Assembly: GCA_964242425.1 (NCBI GenBank)
Contig: CAXTCK010000015.1
Coordinates: 1-33,414 of the forward strand
Direction: 5' to 3'
DNA from: Lichenicola sp964242425
GTDB lineage: Bacteria; Pseudomonadota; Alphaproteobacteria; Acetobacterales; Acetobacteraceae
Length of the DNA: 33,414 nucleotides
Shown: positions 1-8,813 of the stretch, piece by piece
Layout of the letters: each line of letters begins with the position of its first letter
Numbering within the stretch: the stretch's first letter is position 1
Made by a program: the position numbers and the translations under genes
The notes under the pieces: model-generated
Told to the model about the DNA's origin: nothing
Database searches by the model: none
Seen by the model: only the letters and a program-made list of their open reading frames with translations

Positions 1-186
1 GCCAGCGGCTTCTGCCTGCCGGCCCTCGCCCGCGAGCTGGCGGCGCGGGACGGCGCCGTGGTGCCGCTGCACCGGCTGGACCGCGACGACACGGCGCTCA
101 GGCTGGAATGGCTCACGCACGAGCGCAGCCTGAGCGTCAACACCACGGCGGCTGGCGGCAACGCCAGCCTGATGGTCCTGAGCTGA
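1..186 (+). CDS. putA: PutA, C-terminal end (partial, 61 residues)
   Basis: The reading frame is open from the first base and ends at TGA 184-186. The end reads SVNTTAAGGNASLMVLS. The segment SxNTxAAGGNASLM is the recognisable C-terminal signature of trifunctional or bifunctional PutA, which oxidises proline to glutamate through proline dehydrogenase and 1-pyrroline-5-carboxylate dehydrogenase. In PutA this tail closes over the aldehyde dehydrogenase-like C-terminal region. Only the tail is present; catalytic residues lie outside the window. The identification rests on this short conserved end, so it is strong for the family but says nothing about DNA-binding (trifunctional) status. Confidence 0.8.
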   Translation, partial: ASGFCLPALARELAARDGAVVPLHRLDRDDTALRLEWLTHERSLSVNTTAAGGNASLMVLS

Positions 187-272
187 GCCGAACGGTTGGC
201 GCCGCCGCCGCCCTGGCTTATGAATGCGAACGAAACGGCCCTCGTCCGGGTCGGCCACCGGTGGAGCACGTC

Positions 273-365
273 ATGAAGGGCTGGGTATTCGTGTCGCTGG
301 TGATCGGCGGCCTGTTCGTGTTCATCTATCTGATGAGCCTGGTCGGCAACCACATCGGCAGCTGA
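273..365 (+). CDS. Small single-pass membrane protein (30 aa)
   Basis: ATG at 273 is preceded by GGTGGAG about 8 bases upstream. The 30-residue product begins MKGWVFVSLVIGGLFVFIYL, one hydrophobic helix, and ends in a short polar tail (GNHIGS). It lies 86 bases after putA on the same strand. No family is recognised. A longer upstream extension in the same frame overlaps putA and has shadow-like composition, so the short form is preferred. The ribosome binding site and clean membrane segment make it plausible, but a protein this short cannot be proven from sequence alone. Confidence 0.45.
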   Translation: MKGWVFVSLVIGGLFVFIYLMSLVGNHIGS

Positions 366-379
366 CCGGTCCGGGCGGT

Positions 380-562
380 TCACGGGCCCGGCGGCGTCTT
401 ACCGACATCGGCCTCGAACTCCACCGTCGAGTCCGCGATCACGGTGGGATCCCGGTCGCCGCGCCGCCGCCGCAGCATGTCGCCGCCGGTGGCCAGCATC
501 CCGATCAGGCCGATCACCAGCACGACCGCCGTGAGGGCCAGGATGAGCAGGGTGATGGTCAT
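380..562 (-). CDS. Small membrane-anchored protein (60 aa)
   Basis: The start is ATG at 562 (reverse strand), with GGAG seven bases upstream. The product has an N-terminal hydrophobic helix (about residues 3-24, MTITLLILALTAVVLVIGLI), a basic RRRR stop-transfer patch at 31-34 and an acidic, proline-ended tail of about 25 residues. This is the layout of a small inner-membrane protein with a cytoplasmic tail. No family is recognised. It is convergent with the 30-aa gene at 273-365. A longer in-frame extension to 772 overlaps the lipoprotein gene on the other strand and is not supported. Confidence 0.5.
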   Translation of the reverse strand: MTITLLILALTAVVLVIGLIGMLATGGDMLRRRRGDRDPTVIADSTVEFEADVGKTPPGP

Positions 563-643
563 GGGCAGGCTCCGCGCGGTTGCCGGTCGATGGGAGCAAC
601 GCCCGGACTTGTTGGAAAGCCGCACCCGACCCAGGTCTGGCGC

Positions 644-769
644 ATGAAACGGTTCATCCTCGCCAGACTGTGCCTGATCTGCATCGGCCTCGCGGTCGCC
701 TCCTGCGCCTCGGACCCGCAGGACCGTAGCCCCTGGCACCAGTACCTGCACGACCACAACCTGGAATAG
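644..769 (+). CDS. Small lipoprotein (41 aa)
   Basis: ATG at 644 opens a 41-residue product with a basic start (MKRF), a hydrophobic stretch and a lipobox VASC ending at Cys21. That is a classical signal peptidase II site, so lipidation at Cys21 is predicted. The mature part would be about 21 residues (ASDPQDRSPWHQYLHDHNLE), rich in His, Asp and Trp. It is divergent from the 60-aa membrane gene and convergent with cobQ, with only 9 bases between the stop codons. Function unknown; the lipobox is the main support. Confidence 0.5.
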   Translation: MKRFILARLCLICIGLAVASCASDPQDRSPWHQYLHDHNLE

Positions 770-778
770 CACCGCCGC

Positions 779-2236
779 TCAGGCGGACCATTCCGCGATC
801 CGCAGCAGCGCATCGACGTCCAGATGCCGCTCCAGGTGTTGCGCCAGCGCGTCGAGCACCGCGTCCACCTCCACCTCGTGGTCCCGCGCGACGGGATCGA
901 GCCCGATCCGGCGCATCAGCGCCGCGCGCGCCTCGTTGCCGGCGAACAGCCCGTGCAGGTAGGTGCCGCCCACGCGCCCGTCCGCGGACACCGCCCCTTC
1001 CCCGCTGCCGTCGGCGCGGCGCAGGAACGCCCGGTCCCGGTCCGGACCGCGCGTGCGCCCGAGATGCATCTCGTAGCCGTGGCACGGCACGTTCTCCGGC
1101 AGCAGCCTGCCTTCCGCCGCCGCCAGCCGCTTGGGCCCGCCCAGCACCGTGTCCACCGCCAGCAGCCCGAGGCCCGGCACCTCCCCTGGCGGCCCTTCCA
1201 GCCCGTCCGGGTCGGCGATCCGCCCGCCCAGCATCTGGTAGCCGCCGCACAAGCCCAGCACCCGTCCGCCTTGCCGGCGATGCGCCAGGATGTCGACATC
1301 CCAGCCCTCGCGTCGGAGGCTGGCGAGATCGGCGATGGTGGCCTTGGAGCCGGGCAGGATCACCAGGTCGCAGCCGGCCGGCAGCGGCCGCCCCGGGCCG
1401 ACCAGCACGCAGTCCAGCTCAGGCTCGGCCAGCAGGGGGTCCAGGTCGTCGAAGTTGCCGATCATCGGCAGCAGCGGCACGGCGATGCGCACCCGGCCGC
1501 CGCGGCGCGGCGCGCGCGCCATCGCTTCCAGCTCCGACGCGTCCTCCGCCGGCAGCCGGCGCAGCGCGTCCAGGTGCGGCACCAGCCCGATCGCCGGCCA
1601 GCCGGTGCGCCCGGCGATCGCGGTCATGCCGTCTGCGAACAGCGACGGGTCGCCGCGCATGCGGTTGACGATGAAGCCCCGGATGCGCGCCCGGTCGTCC
1701 GGCGGCAGCACCGCGTGCGTGCCGACCAGGCTCGCGATCACCCCGCCGCGGTCGATGTCGCCCACCAGCAACACCGGCGTTCCGGTGGCGGCGGCGAAGC
1801 CCATGTTGGCGATGTCGTTCGCCCGCAGGTTGATCTCCGAGGCCGATCCCGCCCCTTCCACCAGCACGATGTCGGCCTCGGCGCGCATCCTGGCGAAGCT
1901 GTCCAGCACGCGCGGCATCAGCCGTGGCTTGATGTGCTGATATTCCCGCGCGCGCGCGTTGCCTTCCACCCGCCCCTGCACCACCAGCTGCGCGCCCACC
2001 TCGCTTTGCGGCTTCAACAGCACCGGGTTCATGTGCACCGACGGCTCGACGCCGCACGCGCGCGCCTGCAGCGCCTGCGCCCGGCCGATCTCGCCGCCGT
2101 CCGGCGTGACGGCCGCGTTGTTGGACATGTTCTGCGGCTTGAACGGCCGCACCCGCATGCCGCGCCGCGTAAGGGCCCGCGCCAGCCCCGCCACCAGCAC
2201 CGACTTGCCGACCGACGAGCCGGTGCCCTGCAGCAT
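779..2236 (-). CDS. cobQ: Cobyric acid synthase CobQ
   Basis: Amidates the b, d, e and g side chains of adenosylcobyrinic acid a,c-diamide using glutamine and ATP. The 485-residue product has an N-terminal dethiobiotin-synthetase-like ATPase with GTGSSVGKS at residues 4-12 and the family signature KPQNMSNNA. The C-terminal glutamine amidotransferase domain carries nucleophile Cys330 in LCGGYQMLG and His428 in GTYLHGLF. Length matches the family (about 485). ATG 2236 is the only standard start near the N-terminus; the family usually has a few residues more, and a CTG beside the cobO stop cannot be excluded. It lies 29 bases after cobO and is the last gene of cobU-cobO-cobQ. Confidence 0.95.
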   Translation of the reverse strand: MLQGTGSSVGKSVLVAGLARALTRRGMRVRPFKPQNMSNNAAVTPDGGEIGRAQALQARACGVEPSVHMNPVLLKPQSEVGAQLVVQGRVEGNARAREYQHIKPRLMPRVLDSFARMRAEADIVLVEGAGSASEINLRANDIANMGFAAATGTPVLLVGDIDRGGVIASLVGTHAVLPPDDRARIRGFIVNRMRGDPSLFADGMTAIAGRTGWPAIGLVPHLDALRRLPAEDASELEAMARAPRRGGRVRIAVPLLPMIGNFDDLDPLLAEPELDCVLVGPGRPLPAGCDLVILPGSKATIADLASLRREGWDVDILAHRRQGGRVLGLCGGYQMLGGRIADPDGLEGPPGEVPGLGLLAVDTVLGGPKRLAAAEGRLLPENVPCHGYEMHLGRTRGPDRDRAFLRRADGSGEGAVSADGRVGGTYLHGLFAGNEARAALMRRIGLDPVARDHEVEVDAVLDALAQHLERHLDVDALLRIAEWSA

Positions 2237-2265
2237 CAGCGCCAGCGCGGGCGCCCGGGTGGCAC

Positions 2266-2874
2266 TCAGAACTCGATCCCTTCCTGCGCCTTCACGCCGG
2301 CCGAGAAGTGGTGCTTCACCGCCACCATCTCCGTGACCAGGTCGGCCGCGTCCAGCAGCGCCGGCCGGGCGTTGCGCCCCGTCACCACCACGTGCTGCAT
2401 CGCCGGGCGCCGCGCGAAGGCGTCCAGCACCTCGTCGAGCGACAGGTAGTCGTAGCGCAGGGCGATGTTGAGCTCGTCCAGCACCACCAGCGACACCTCG
2501 GGCCGCGCGAGCAGGCCGAGCGCCACCGCCCACGCCTCGCGGCAAGCGGCCACGTCCCGCTCGCGATCCTGCGTTTCCCAGGTGAAGCCCTCGCCCATGG
2601 TGTGCCACTGCACCAGCGGCCCGAAGCCTTCCAGCACAGTGCGCTCCCCGGTGCTCCAGGCCCCCTTGATGAACTGCACCACCGCCGCGCGGCGACCCCG
2701 CCCGACCGTGCGAAGCAGCAGACCGAACGCCGCGGTGGACTTGCCCTTTCCCGCCCCGGTGTGGACGATCAGCAGCCCCTTCTCGACCGTCTTGGACGCC
2801 ACCTCCCGGTCCTGCACCGCCTTGCGGCGCTCCATCTTGCTCCGGTGCCGATCCGGATCGGGAACATCGCTCAT
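2266..2874 (-). CDS. cobO: Corrinoid adenosyltransferase CobO
   Basis: Transfers the 5'-deoxyadenosyl group from ATP to Co(I) corrinoid (CobA/CobO/BtuR family). The 202-residue product has the long family-specific N-terminal extension, an ATP-binding loop HTGAGKGKS around residues 38-46, VQFIKGAW at 66-73, and VVLDELNIAL around 130-139 followed by the conserved YDYL. Length is typical of CobO. ATG 2874 overlaps the cobU stop by four bases (ATGA), so translation is probably coupled to cobU. No ambiguity with the unrelated PduO or EutT adenosyltransferases. Confidence 0.95.
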   Translation of the reverse strand: MSDVPDPDRHRSKMERRKAVQDREVASKTVEKGLLIVHTGAGKGKSTAAFGLLLRTVGRGRRAAVVQFIKGAWSTGERTVLEGFGPLVQWHTMGEGFTWETQDRERDVAACREAWAVALGLLARPEVSLVVLDELNIALRYDYLSLDEVLDAFARRPAMQHVVVTGRNARPALLDAADLVTEMVAVKHHFSAGVKAQEGIEF

Positions 2875-3392
2875 GGCTCCACCCTCCCTTTCAGCACCAG
2901 GGGCAGCCCTGCCACCACCAGCACCACCCGGTCCGCCACCGCCGCGACCTGCTGGTGCAGCAGCCCGGCCTCGTCGCGGAACCGGCGCGCCAGGGCGTTC
3001 TCCGGCACGATCGCCATTCCCACCTCGCTCGCCACCAGCACCGTCGGCGCCGGGCGACGCGCCAGCGCGTTCATCAACGCCCCGACCGCTTCTCCGACCT
3101 CGTGCTCGCCCAGCAGCAGGTTGGTCAGCCACAGGGTGAGGCAGTCCACCAGCACCGGACGGTCGCCCGCCTCGTCGAGTGCTGCCGCCAGGTGCAGCGG
3201 CACCTCCACCGTGTGCCATCGCCCGTCGCGCCGTGCCCGGTGCGTCGCCACCCGCTCCCGCATCTCGTCGTCGAAGGCCTGTCCGGTCGCGAGGTAGGAC
3301 AACGGCCCGGGACTCGCCGCCACGACCTGCTCGGCGTGCCGGCTCTTGCCGGAGCGGGCGCCGCCCAGGACGAGGTGCAGGGTGCCATGCAT
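2871..3392 (-). CDS. cobU: Adenosylcobinamide kinase / guanylyltransferase CobU (CobP)
   Basis: Bifunctional enzyme that phosphorylates adenosylcobinamide and then attaches GMP, activating it for nucleotide-loop joining by CobS. Visible motifs are the P-loop GGARSGKS (residues 10-17), a RVATHRARR segment corresponding to the region that carries the guanylylated histidine, DCLTLWLTNLL and ASEVGMAIVPEN. The chosen ATG at 3392 gives 173 residues, the usual length; an in-frame ATG at 3416 gives 181. Neither has a convincing Shine-Dalgarno sequence. First gene of the cobU-cobO-cobQ operon. Confidence 0.93.
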   Translation of the reverse strand: MHGTLHLVLGGARSGKSRHAEQVVAASPGPLSYLATGQAFDDEMRERVATHRARRDGRWHTVEVPLHLAAALDEAGDRPVLVDCLTLWLTNLLLGEHEVGEAVGALMNALARRPAPTVLVASEVGMAIVPENALARRFRDEAGLLHQQVAAVADRVVLVVAGLPLVLKGRVEP

Positions 3393-3793
3393 GAAGCGTG
3401 TGTGCCGGATGTGCATGGAGATGCCAAACCGGTGCCCCGTCCTGCTTGCCGCCGCCGCGGCGCGGACACGGCCCCGGGGGCAGATTTCGGGACGGGATCA
3501 GGAGCCGGCGATGGTTCCGGATACACAGGGCGACGCCGGCGCGTCCAGGCGACGGGAACGGCCGGGTCCTTTCTCCCCGATCGCCCGGACCTCGCCGCGC
3601 GCGCGCAAGCCGTCGCGCATGGAATGTTCCGACCGGTTCATCGCATCCGCCCGCGCGCGAATCTTCCCCCGTCGCACGCTTCCCCAGCAGCGACCGGCCG
3701 ACCTGATCGTTTGCCCCCGCGCGCTCACGCGATGCCGGCCAGCGGAACCGGCGCCTGGCGCGGCACGGCGCCGCCTGCCCCGGCCGCATCGGA
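3393..3793 (-). other. Leader/intergenic region upstream of cobU; no riboswitch seen
   Basis: About 400 bases between the MFS stop and the cobU start, where a cobalamin riboswitch would be expected. Reading the reverse strand I find neither the GCAACTGT core nor the AAGCCAGGAGACCTGCC end. An unsupported 47-codon reverse ORF (3498-3641) has no ribosome binding site. The promoter of cobU-cobO-cobQ presumably lies here, but no clear -35/-10 pair stands out. Confidence 0.4.
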
Positions 3794-5116
3794 TCACTTG
3801 CCCAGCGCACCGCCCAGCCGTGGCAGGAGCACGCTCGCGCCGAGCGCCAGTGCCGCCGCCCCGGCCACAAGCAGGCCGGGCACCGCGAGCCATCCCGTCC
3901 ACAGGATCAGCATGCTGGCCAGCAGGGGCCCGAGCGCGCTGAAGATCACCGCGCTGAGGTTCATCGCCAGCGCCACGCCGGAAAAGCGCACCTCCGCCGG
4001 GAACAGGTCCGCGAGCAGGAACGCGAAGGTGCCGTGGGTGAAGCAGGCCGACAGCCCGATCAGCAGGAACATGACCGGAAGCGGCAGCTCATGCCCCGCC
4101 AGCGCGAGGTATGCCGGCATCGCGCCCATCGCCAGCAGGAAGCAGCCGATCCGGAACACGCCCAGCGGCGACCAGCGGTCCGCCACCAGCCCCGCGACCA
4201 CGAGCGTGACGGCGGTGGCGGCACTGGCGATGTTCAGCCCGCCGGCAACGGAGGCGGGCGGATAGGACAGCAGCCTCACCAGATAGCCGCTCATGTGCGC
4301 GAACAGCAGGCCGTTGAACAACGGCACGATCCCCGTCACCGCGATGCCGACCAGCAGCCGCGTCCGGTGCGTCCGCACCAGCTCCGACAGCGGCCCCCGT
4401 GTTCCCTCGCGTGTTGTTCCGCCCGACCCGTCGCCGTGCAGCCGCAGCTTCATGCGCAGGAAGGCCGGGCTTTCCTCCAGGGTGCGCCGCAGCGCCCAGC
4501 TGGCCCCGCCCAGCAAACCGCCGATCAGGAAGGCGACGCGCCAGCCCCATCCGGCCATGGCCGACGGACCCAGCAGGAGGTGCAGCGCCTGGCTGACACC
4601 GGTGGCCAGCAGCACGCCGGAGCTGACGCAGCCGAAGATCAACCCGCAGGCCAGGGCCTGGTGGCGCCGGGGCACGACCTCCACCGCATAGGTGATGGCG
4701 CCGGGCAGCTCCCCGCCCAGGCAGAAGCCCTGCACCAGCCGCAACAGGACGAAGACGGCCACGCTGGCCAGTCCGCCCGTGGCGTAGCCCGGTACCAGGC
4801 CCATCGCCACGGTCGCGGCCGACATGGTGCCCAGCGACAGCAGGAAGCTGCCGCGCCGCCCCTGCCGGTCCCCGCGCCGGCCGAACACGAGCCCGCCGAT
4901 GGGCCGCGCGAGGTAGCCGGCCGCAAACACCGCCAGCGTCCGCACCTGTGACACCGCGGGACTGGCCGTCGGGAAGAAGGCGGCGGAGACGTAGGCGCCG
5001 AACACGCCGAATATCACGAAGTCGTAGAACTCCAGCGCACCGCCCAGGCTGGACAGCAGCACGACCCGCACCATCGCCCTGTCCAGCCCCGCGGCATCGA
5101 TCCTCGTGTCCGACAT
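3794..5116 (-). CDS. MFS transporter, metabolite:H+ symporter (MHS) type
   Basis: A 440-residue, 12-helix transporter. The first helix region LGGALEFYDFVIFGVFGAYV and the loop 2-3 signature ARPIGGLVFGRRGDRQGRR mark the metabolite:H+ symporter branch, which includes citrate, shikimate, alpha-ketoglutarate and proline/betaine carriers. A further motif, LVQGFCLGGELPGA, is typical of helix 4 in the branch. The substrate cannot be read from the sequence. It is divergent from the TonB receptor gene across about 850 bases and precedes cobU on the same strand, but nothing links it to B12. The start ATG 5116 fits the usual N-terminus. Confidence 0.85.
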   Translation of the reverse strand: MSDTRIDAAGLDRAMVRVVLLSSLGGALEFYDFVIFGVFGAYVSAAFFPTASPAVSQVRTLAVFAAGYLARPIGGLVFGRRGDRQGRRGSFLLSLGTMSAATVAMGLVPGYATGGLASVAVFVLLRLVQGFCLGGELPGAITYAVEVVPRRHQALACGLIFGCVSSGVLLATGVSQALHLLLGPSAMAGWGWRVAFLIGGLLGGASWALRRTLEESPAFLRMKLRLHGDGSGGTTREGTRGPLSELVRTHRTRLLVGIAVTGIVPLFNGLLFAHMSGYLVRLLSYPPASVAGGLNIASAATAVTLVVAGLVADRWSPLGVFRIGCFLLAMGAMPAYLALAGHELPLPVMFLLIGLSACFTHGTFAFLLADLFPAEVRFSGVALAMNLSAVIFSALGPLLASMLILWTGWLAVPGLLVAGAAALALGASVLLPRLGGALGK

Positions 5117-5967
5117 GTTGTTCCGTTCTCGTTCCGTCGCTCGCAGGTCGGTGCCGCCGACGCCCGTCCGGCAACGCCCGGCCGCCCGAACGTGGCCAGG
5201 CCCGGTCCGCCACCGGGATCGTCACCCGTTGCTCATGGTGATCAATCCCGAAGCGTTCGGCGAAGAACATCCATGTGACGACGGTGCATCTATTCAGAAC
5301 ATGCTGTTTGGCTAATCCCTACGATGCGACTGCCAATAGTTATGGCAGGTCCTGCACCATGCCGATGGTTTCGCCGGGTCCGCGCCGCCGCCAACACCTG
5401 CCTTCGCCGAAGCGGACTCCGCGCGCCGCGGGATGTAGGCAGCGATCATGATGCGCGTGTGCAAGGACGTGGGTCGGAACGACACAATGCAGGGTGTCTT
5501 GAGGCGGTTCCGTCCAACCACCGGCGTTCCGTTTCAGGATGTCGAAACAGGCACCACACCACGACGTTTTCAGGAACACCCATATTCAACCTTGGCGTGT
5601 TCAGCTTCGCGCATATCCACCCACAAGTTGATTTGTTACAACCTGGGGTTTAGGTAAACAACGAGTTGTCCAGTTGCGAATGCGGTTGAGCGTGATGCCA
5701 GCAGCAACCGATCGATCGTTCCGTCATGGAGAGGGCGAGCGGCGGACACGCCCGCCGGCATTCCCGCAGCCGTCGTGGCCGGCAACCTTCCCTGGAACGC
5801 CGCCAACCCGGTTCCAACGATTGAGACCTTTCGGTCACACGGCGGGAACAAATCATTACATAGCTGCAATACACTGTTGCCGGCGGTTCAGCATTGCGCT
5901 GCTTTGCAGCGTCCGCCACACGCCCAACCTCTAGGCGCTGCCGCGGTCCAGCTTCAGGAGTGCCTGC
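5117..5967. other. Long divergent intergenic region, MFS / TonB receptor
   Basis: No supported gene in 851 bases. Composition is clearly more AT-rich than the surroundings around 5260-5345, 5560-5700 and 5820-5880. Structures seen: an inverted repeat CTGCCA/TGGCAG at 5330-5348; the small palindrome TTGTTACAA (5633-5641); ACAACGAGTTGT (5658-5669); and a perfect hairpin CGCTGC-TTT-GCAGCG (5897-5911) inside a GGCGG/CCGCC frame, in the presumed leader of the receptor gene. Short ORFs on both strands (for example 5324-5653 plus, 5340-5579 minus) have no recognisable homology or ribosome binding sites. Confidence 0.5.
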
Positions 5968-8775
5968 ATGCAAGGCAACGTCGTGCGGTCTTTCACCTCG
6001 TTGCCACCCCGGACGCGGGTCCTGCTGCTGTCATGTGCGACCGCTTTGTCCACCATGCTGGCAGGCGGTGCGGCGTTGGCGCAGGCGCCCACCACCAGCC
6101 TGCCCTCCGGCATCCGCTCCGACGTCGGCAACCAGGCGCCCGGCACGCAGAACGGCAACACCGCCGGTAACAGCGAGAACGTCACCGTGCGCGCGCAGCG
6201 CCAGCTGCTGCGCGAGAAGAACTCTCCCAGTGCCGTGACCGAGCTCGGCGGCGCGCAGATCGCGCAGACCGGCGTGCAGGGATCGGTGGCGACGCTGCTG
6301 CGCGCGGCCCCCTCGGTCTATGTCTACCAGCAGGGCATCGGCAACAACGAGCCGGTGTTCACCATCCGCGGCATCCGCTCCACCGAGGTCGCCTCCACCC
6401 TGGACGGCGTGCCGACGCAGGACCTGCTGAGCGGCGGCTCCGGCTCCTACCTGCAGGGCGTCCTGGGCGCGCACTTCAACCTGGACCAGATCGGCGGCAC
6501 CTCGATCTATCCGGGCGTCGCCTATCCGGACAAGAGCACCTTCGGCACCATCGGCGGCACCATCGCCTATACCAGCCTGCGCCCGCGCAACGATGCCCAG
6601 ACCTACCTGTTCGGCTCCGTGGGCTCGTTCGGCACCTTTAACGAGGGCTTCCAGCTCGACTCCGGGCGCATGGACGGCTGGCTTGGCCAGGGCGCCGACG
6701 CGCCGAAGGTGATGCTGAAATATTCCAACCTGCAGACCAAGGGATACGTCGACTACACGCCCGCCCGGTTCAACAACATGGAGTTCGCCTTCGACAAGCC
6801 CTACAGCCAGGGTTTGTCGTTGTTCCAGGCGACCGCGATCTACAACACCGGCAACGGCCTGATCACGCCGGAGCCGCTGCCGCTGCCCTACCTGCAGCAG
6901 AACGGCGACTTCAGCAACTACGCGCCGAGCGACCAGTTCGTGCGCCAGAACAACGACTACTTCACGCTGATCCTGAAGAACGACACCTACATCAACGACT
7001 ACGTGTCGGCGGGCCTGACTGCCTTCTACCTGTATTCGGACTCGTACAACCAGAGCTACGGCAACCCCGAGATCTTCGGGCCCGCCGGCGCGCCGGGCTC
7101 CGTCACGGTGGGCGGCGCCAGCCCGTTCAACCGCACCCCGGCCGGCTTCGGCGAGCAGGACTCCTACGGCTTCGGCAACACCTACTACGATCCGCGCGCC
7201 TATCCGTATCAGCCGGACCAGACGCACAACTGCCCCGCCGACGTCACCGCGCGCTGGGCCGCCGCCGGCCTGACCAGCCCGTGCGGCTACAACTCGATGT
7301 ACTCCAGGGTGCACAACGACACCTACGGCCTGCAGCCGCGCGCCACCTTCACCCCGCCGCAGGTTTTCGGCATCGACAACACGATCAAGATCGGCGGCCT
7401 GGTCGCCAAGGAAACCGAGCCAGGCTCGCCCAGCCGCGGCAACTCCGGAACGGTCTACCTCGGCACCGATTCGGAGTTCGCGCACACGCCGCAGAACCTG
7501 ACCTCCGGCTTCGACGGCGGCGTGCAGCGCACGATCTACCAGGGCTATGCCCAGGACAAGATCGACCTGATCAACAACACGCTGCACTTCACCCCGGGCG
7601 TCACGCTGCAAACGTCGGATTCAAGCCTGCTCGGCAGCGAAGTGCTCGGCGCCGCACCGACCGCCGCCTTCGCCGCGTCCGCGTACTGCCAGACCTATGG
7701 GCCTGCTGCGAAGTCGAGCAACGCGAGCTGCTCGTACGGCCCGTACAAGACGCACAAGTGGGACCGCACCTGGCTGCCGTTCGCCAACGTGTCCTATGAC
7801 CTGGACAAGATCCTTCCCGCAGCACGTGGCGTGTCGCTGTATGCCAGCTACGGCACCTCGGCGCTGTTCGCGCCGATCGGCGACTACGGGCCGAACGCGG
7901 TGCCGGGTGCTGGTCCGCCGAACGCCTCGATCGTCCACATGTACGAGGCGGGCATCAAGTACAACCGTCGCAACCTGACGCTGTCGCTGGACTACTTCTA
8001 CCAGCACGTCGAGCGCGATTTCGGCTTCTTCCAGTACCAGTCAGGCCCGTTCGCCGGCAGCGAGATCTACACCAACGACGGCCAGCGCGAGTTCAAGGGC
8101 TTCGAGGCCGCCGGCATCTGGCAGGCGACGCCGCGCTGGCAGCTGTTCGGCAACGTGTCCTACACGCTCGCCAAATTCCTCAAGACGGCGCTCGCTTCCG
8201 TCACCGTGCAGGAGGACCAGTTCGGCCTGGCGATACGCGGAGCACCCGTCACCGGCATTCCCGACTGGGTCTCGACCTTCGGCGTGGACTACGACCACCA
8301 CGACCTGTTCCTGCCCAGGGACGAGCTGAACGTGCGCTTCGAGGGGCAATACACCGGCAAGCAGCAGACCACCTTCGACGTCGACGGCAACAGCAACATC
8401 GGCGCGATCCCGGGCCTCGCCGACCGCTTCGGCACCTACAACTACTACAACTTCACCGCCGGCCAGACGGTCTACGATCCCAACGGCGGCATCTCGCCGT
8501 TCGCGATCTTCAACCTCGACCTGAACTACAAGCTGCCGCTCCGGGGTGCTGGCCCGCTGAAGCGGCTCGACTTCGACCTCAACGTCCTCAACCTGTTCGA
8601 CAACCGCTACTTCCAGTATTTCTACAGCCAGCTGACCCCGGCCAACTGCGGCAACTTCAAGAGCGGCCCGTTCAAGGGGCAGCAGATCAGCAACTATGGC
8701 TGCTCGCCTGCCTTCCAGGACGGCCTGCCGGGCCAGCCCGCCTCCGTCACCTTCACCATGGCGGCCGCCTTCTGA
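5968..8775 (+). CDS. TonB-dependent outer-membrane receptor
   Basis: A 935-residue outer-membrane receptor. The N-terminus has a signal peptide with a hydrophobic core (LLLSCATALSTMLAGGAALA) and likely cleavage near residue 39 (ALA-QA). A TonB-box-like stretch ENVTVRAQR (about 69-77) is followed by a plug domain with the hallmark VFTIRGIRSTEVASTLDGVP. The remainder is a barrel rich in aromatic beta strands that ends in Phe (VTFTMAAAF), as needed for BAM recognition. AGGAG lies 7 bases before ATG 5968. The substrate is not identifiable; despite the B12 neighbours there is no cobalamin riboswitch upstream and no BtuB-specific signature, so iron-siderophore or other uptake is equally possible. 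Confidence 0.92.
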   Translation: MQGNVVRSFTSLPPRTRVLLLSCATALSTMLAGGAALAQAPTTSLPSGIRSDVGNQAPGTQNGNTAGNSENVTVRAQRQLLREKNSPSAVTELGGAQIAQTGVQGSVATLLRAAPSVYVYQQGIGNNEPVFTIRGIRSTEVASTLDGVPTQDLLSGGSGSYLQGVLGAHFNLDQIGGTSIYPGVAYPDKSTFGTIGGTIAYTSLRPRNDAQTYLFGSVGSFGTFNEGFQLDSGRMDGWLGQGADAPKVMLKYSNLQTKGYVDYTPARFNNMEFAFDKPYSQGLSLFQATAIYNTGNGLITPEPLPLPYLQQNGDFSNYAPSDQFVRQNNDYFTLILKNDTYINDYVSAGLTAFYLYSDSYNQSYGNPEIFGPAGAPGSVTVGGASPFNRTPAGFGEQDSYGFGNTYYDPRAYPYQPDQTHNCPADVTARWAAAGLTSPCGYNSMYSRVHNDTYGLQPRATFTPPQVFGIDNTIKIGGLVAKETEPGSPSRGNSGTVYLGTDSEFAHTPQNLTSGFDGGVQRTIYQGYAQDKIDLINNTLHFTPGVTLQTSDSSLLGSEVLGAAPTAAFAASAYCQTYGPAAKSSNASCSYGPYKTHKWDRTWLPFANVSYDLDKILPAARGVSLYASYGTSALFAPIGDYGPNAVPGAGPPNASIVHMYEAGIKYNRRNLTLSLDYFYQHVERDFGFFQYQSGPFAGSEIYTNDGQREFKGFEAAGIWQATPRWQLFGNVSYTLAKFLKTALASVTVQEDQFGLAIRGAPVTGIPDWVSTFGVDYDHHDLFLPRDELNVRFEGQYTGKQQTTFDVDGNSNIGAIPGLADRFGTYNYYNFTAGQTVYDPNGGISPFAIFNLDLNYKLPLRGAGPLKRLDFDLNVLNLFDNRYFQYFYSQLTPANCGNFKSGPFKGQQISNYGCSPAFQDGLPGQPASVTFTMAAAF

Positions 8776-8813
8776 CGCGGGCCGTGCGGGCATCTTTCTG
8801 CCCCGTCCGCGTC
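8774..8813 (+). terminator. Possible transcription end hairpin after the TonB receptor
   Basis: The stop codon runs into a nested inverted repeat: GACGCGG (8774-8780) pairs with CCGCGTC (8807-8813) and inside it GGGCA (8788-8792) pairs with TGCCC (8799-8803) around a TCTTTC loop. There is no U tract, so intrinsic termination is uncertain; it may instead protect the mRNA end. Confidence 0.4.

Noticed and set aside
2237..2269. CTG next to the cobO stop as an alternative cobQ start; GTG overlapping the cobO stop.
   Set aside because: The GTG frame meets a stop within ten codons, and CTG initiation is rare; ATG 2236 keeps the whole P-loop domain.
824..2449. A 541-codon plus-strand open frame opposite cobQ and cobO.
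   Set aside because: Composition is His, Arg and Pro rich, there are no recognisable motifs, and it runs antisense to two unambiguous enzymes; it is a by-product of high GC.
3393..3793. Expected cobalamin riboswitch before cobU-cobO-cobQ.
   Set aside because: The reverse strand shows no B12-box core and no AAGCCAGGAGACCTGCC-like end; a GGGGAAG string alone is not sufficient.
5671..5677. CAGTTGC, the reverse complement of the GCAACTG cobalamin-riboswitch core, upstream of the TonB receptor and MFS genes.
   Set aside because: On the reverse strand none of the other conserved riboswitch segments are present around it, so it is a chance heptamer.
6031..7611. A 526-codon minus-strand open frame opposite the TonB receptor.
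   Set aside because: Val, Arg and Gly biased shadow of a clearly real receptor gene.
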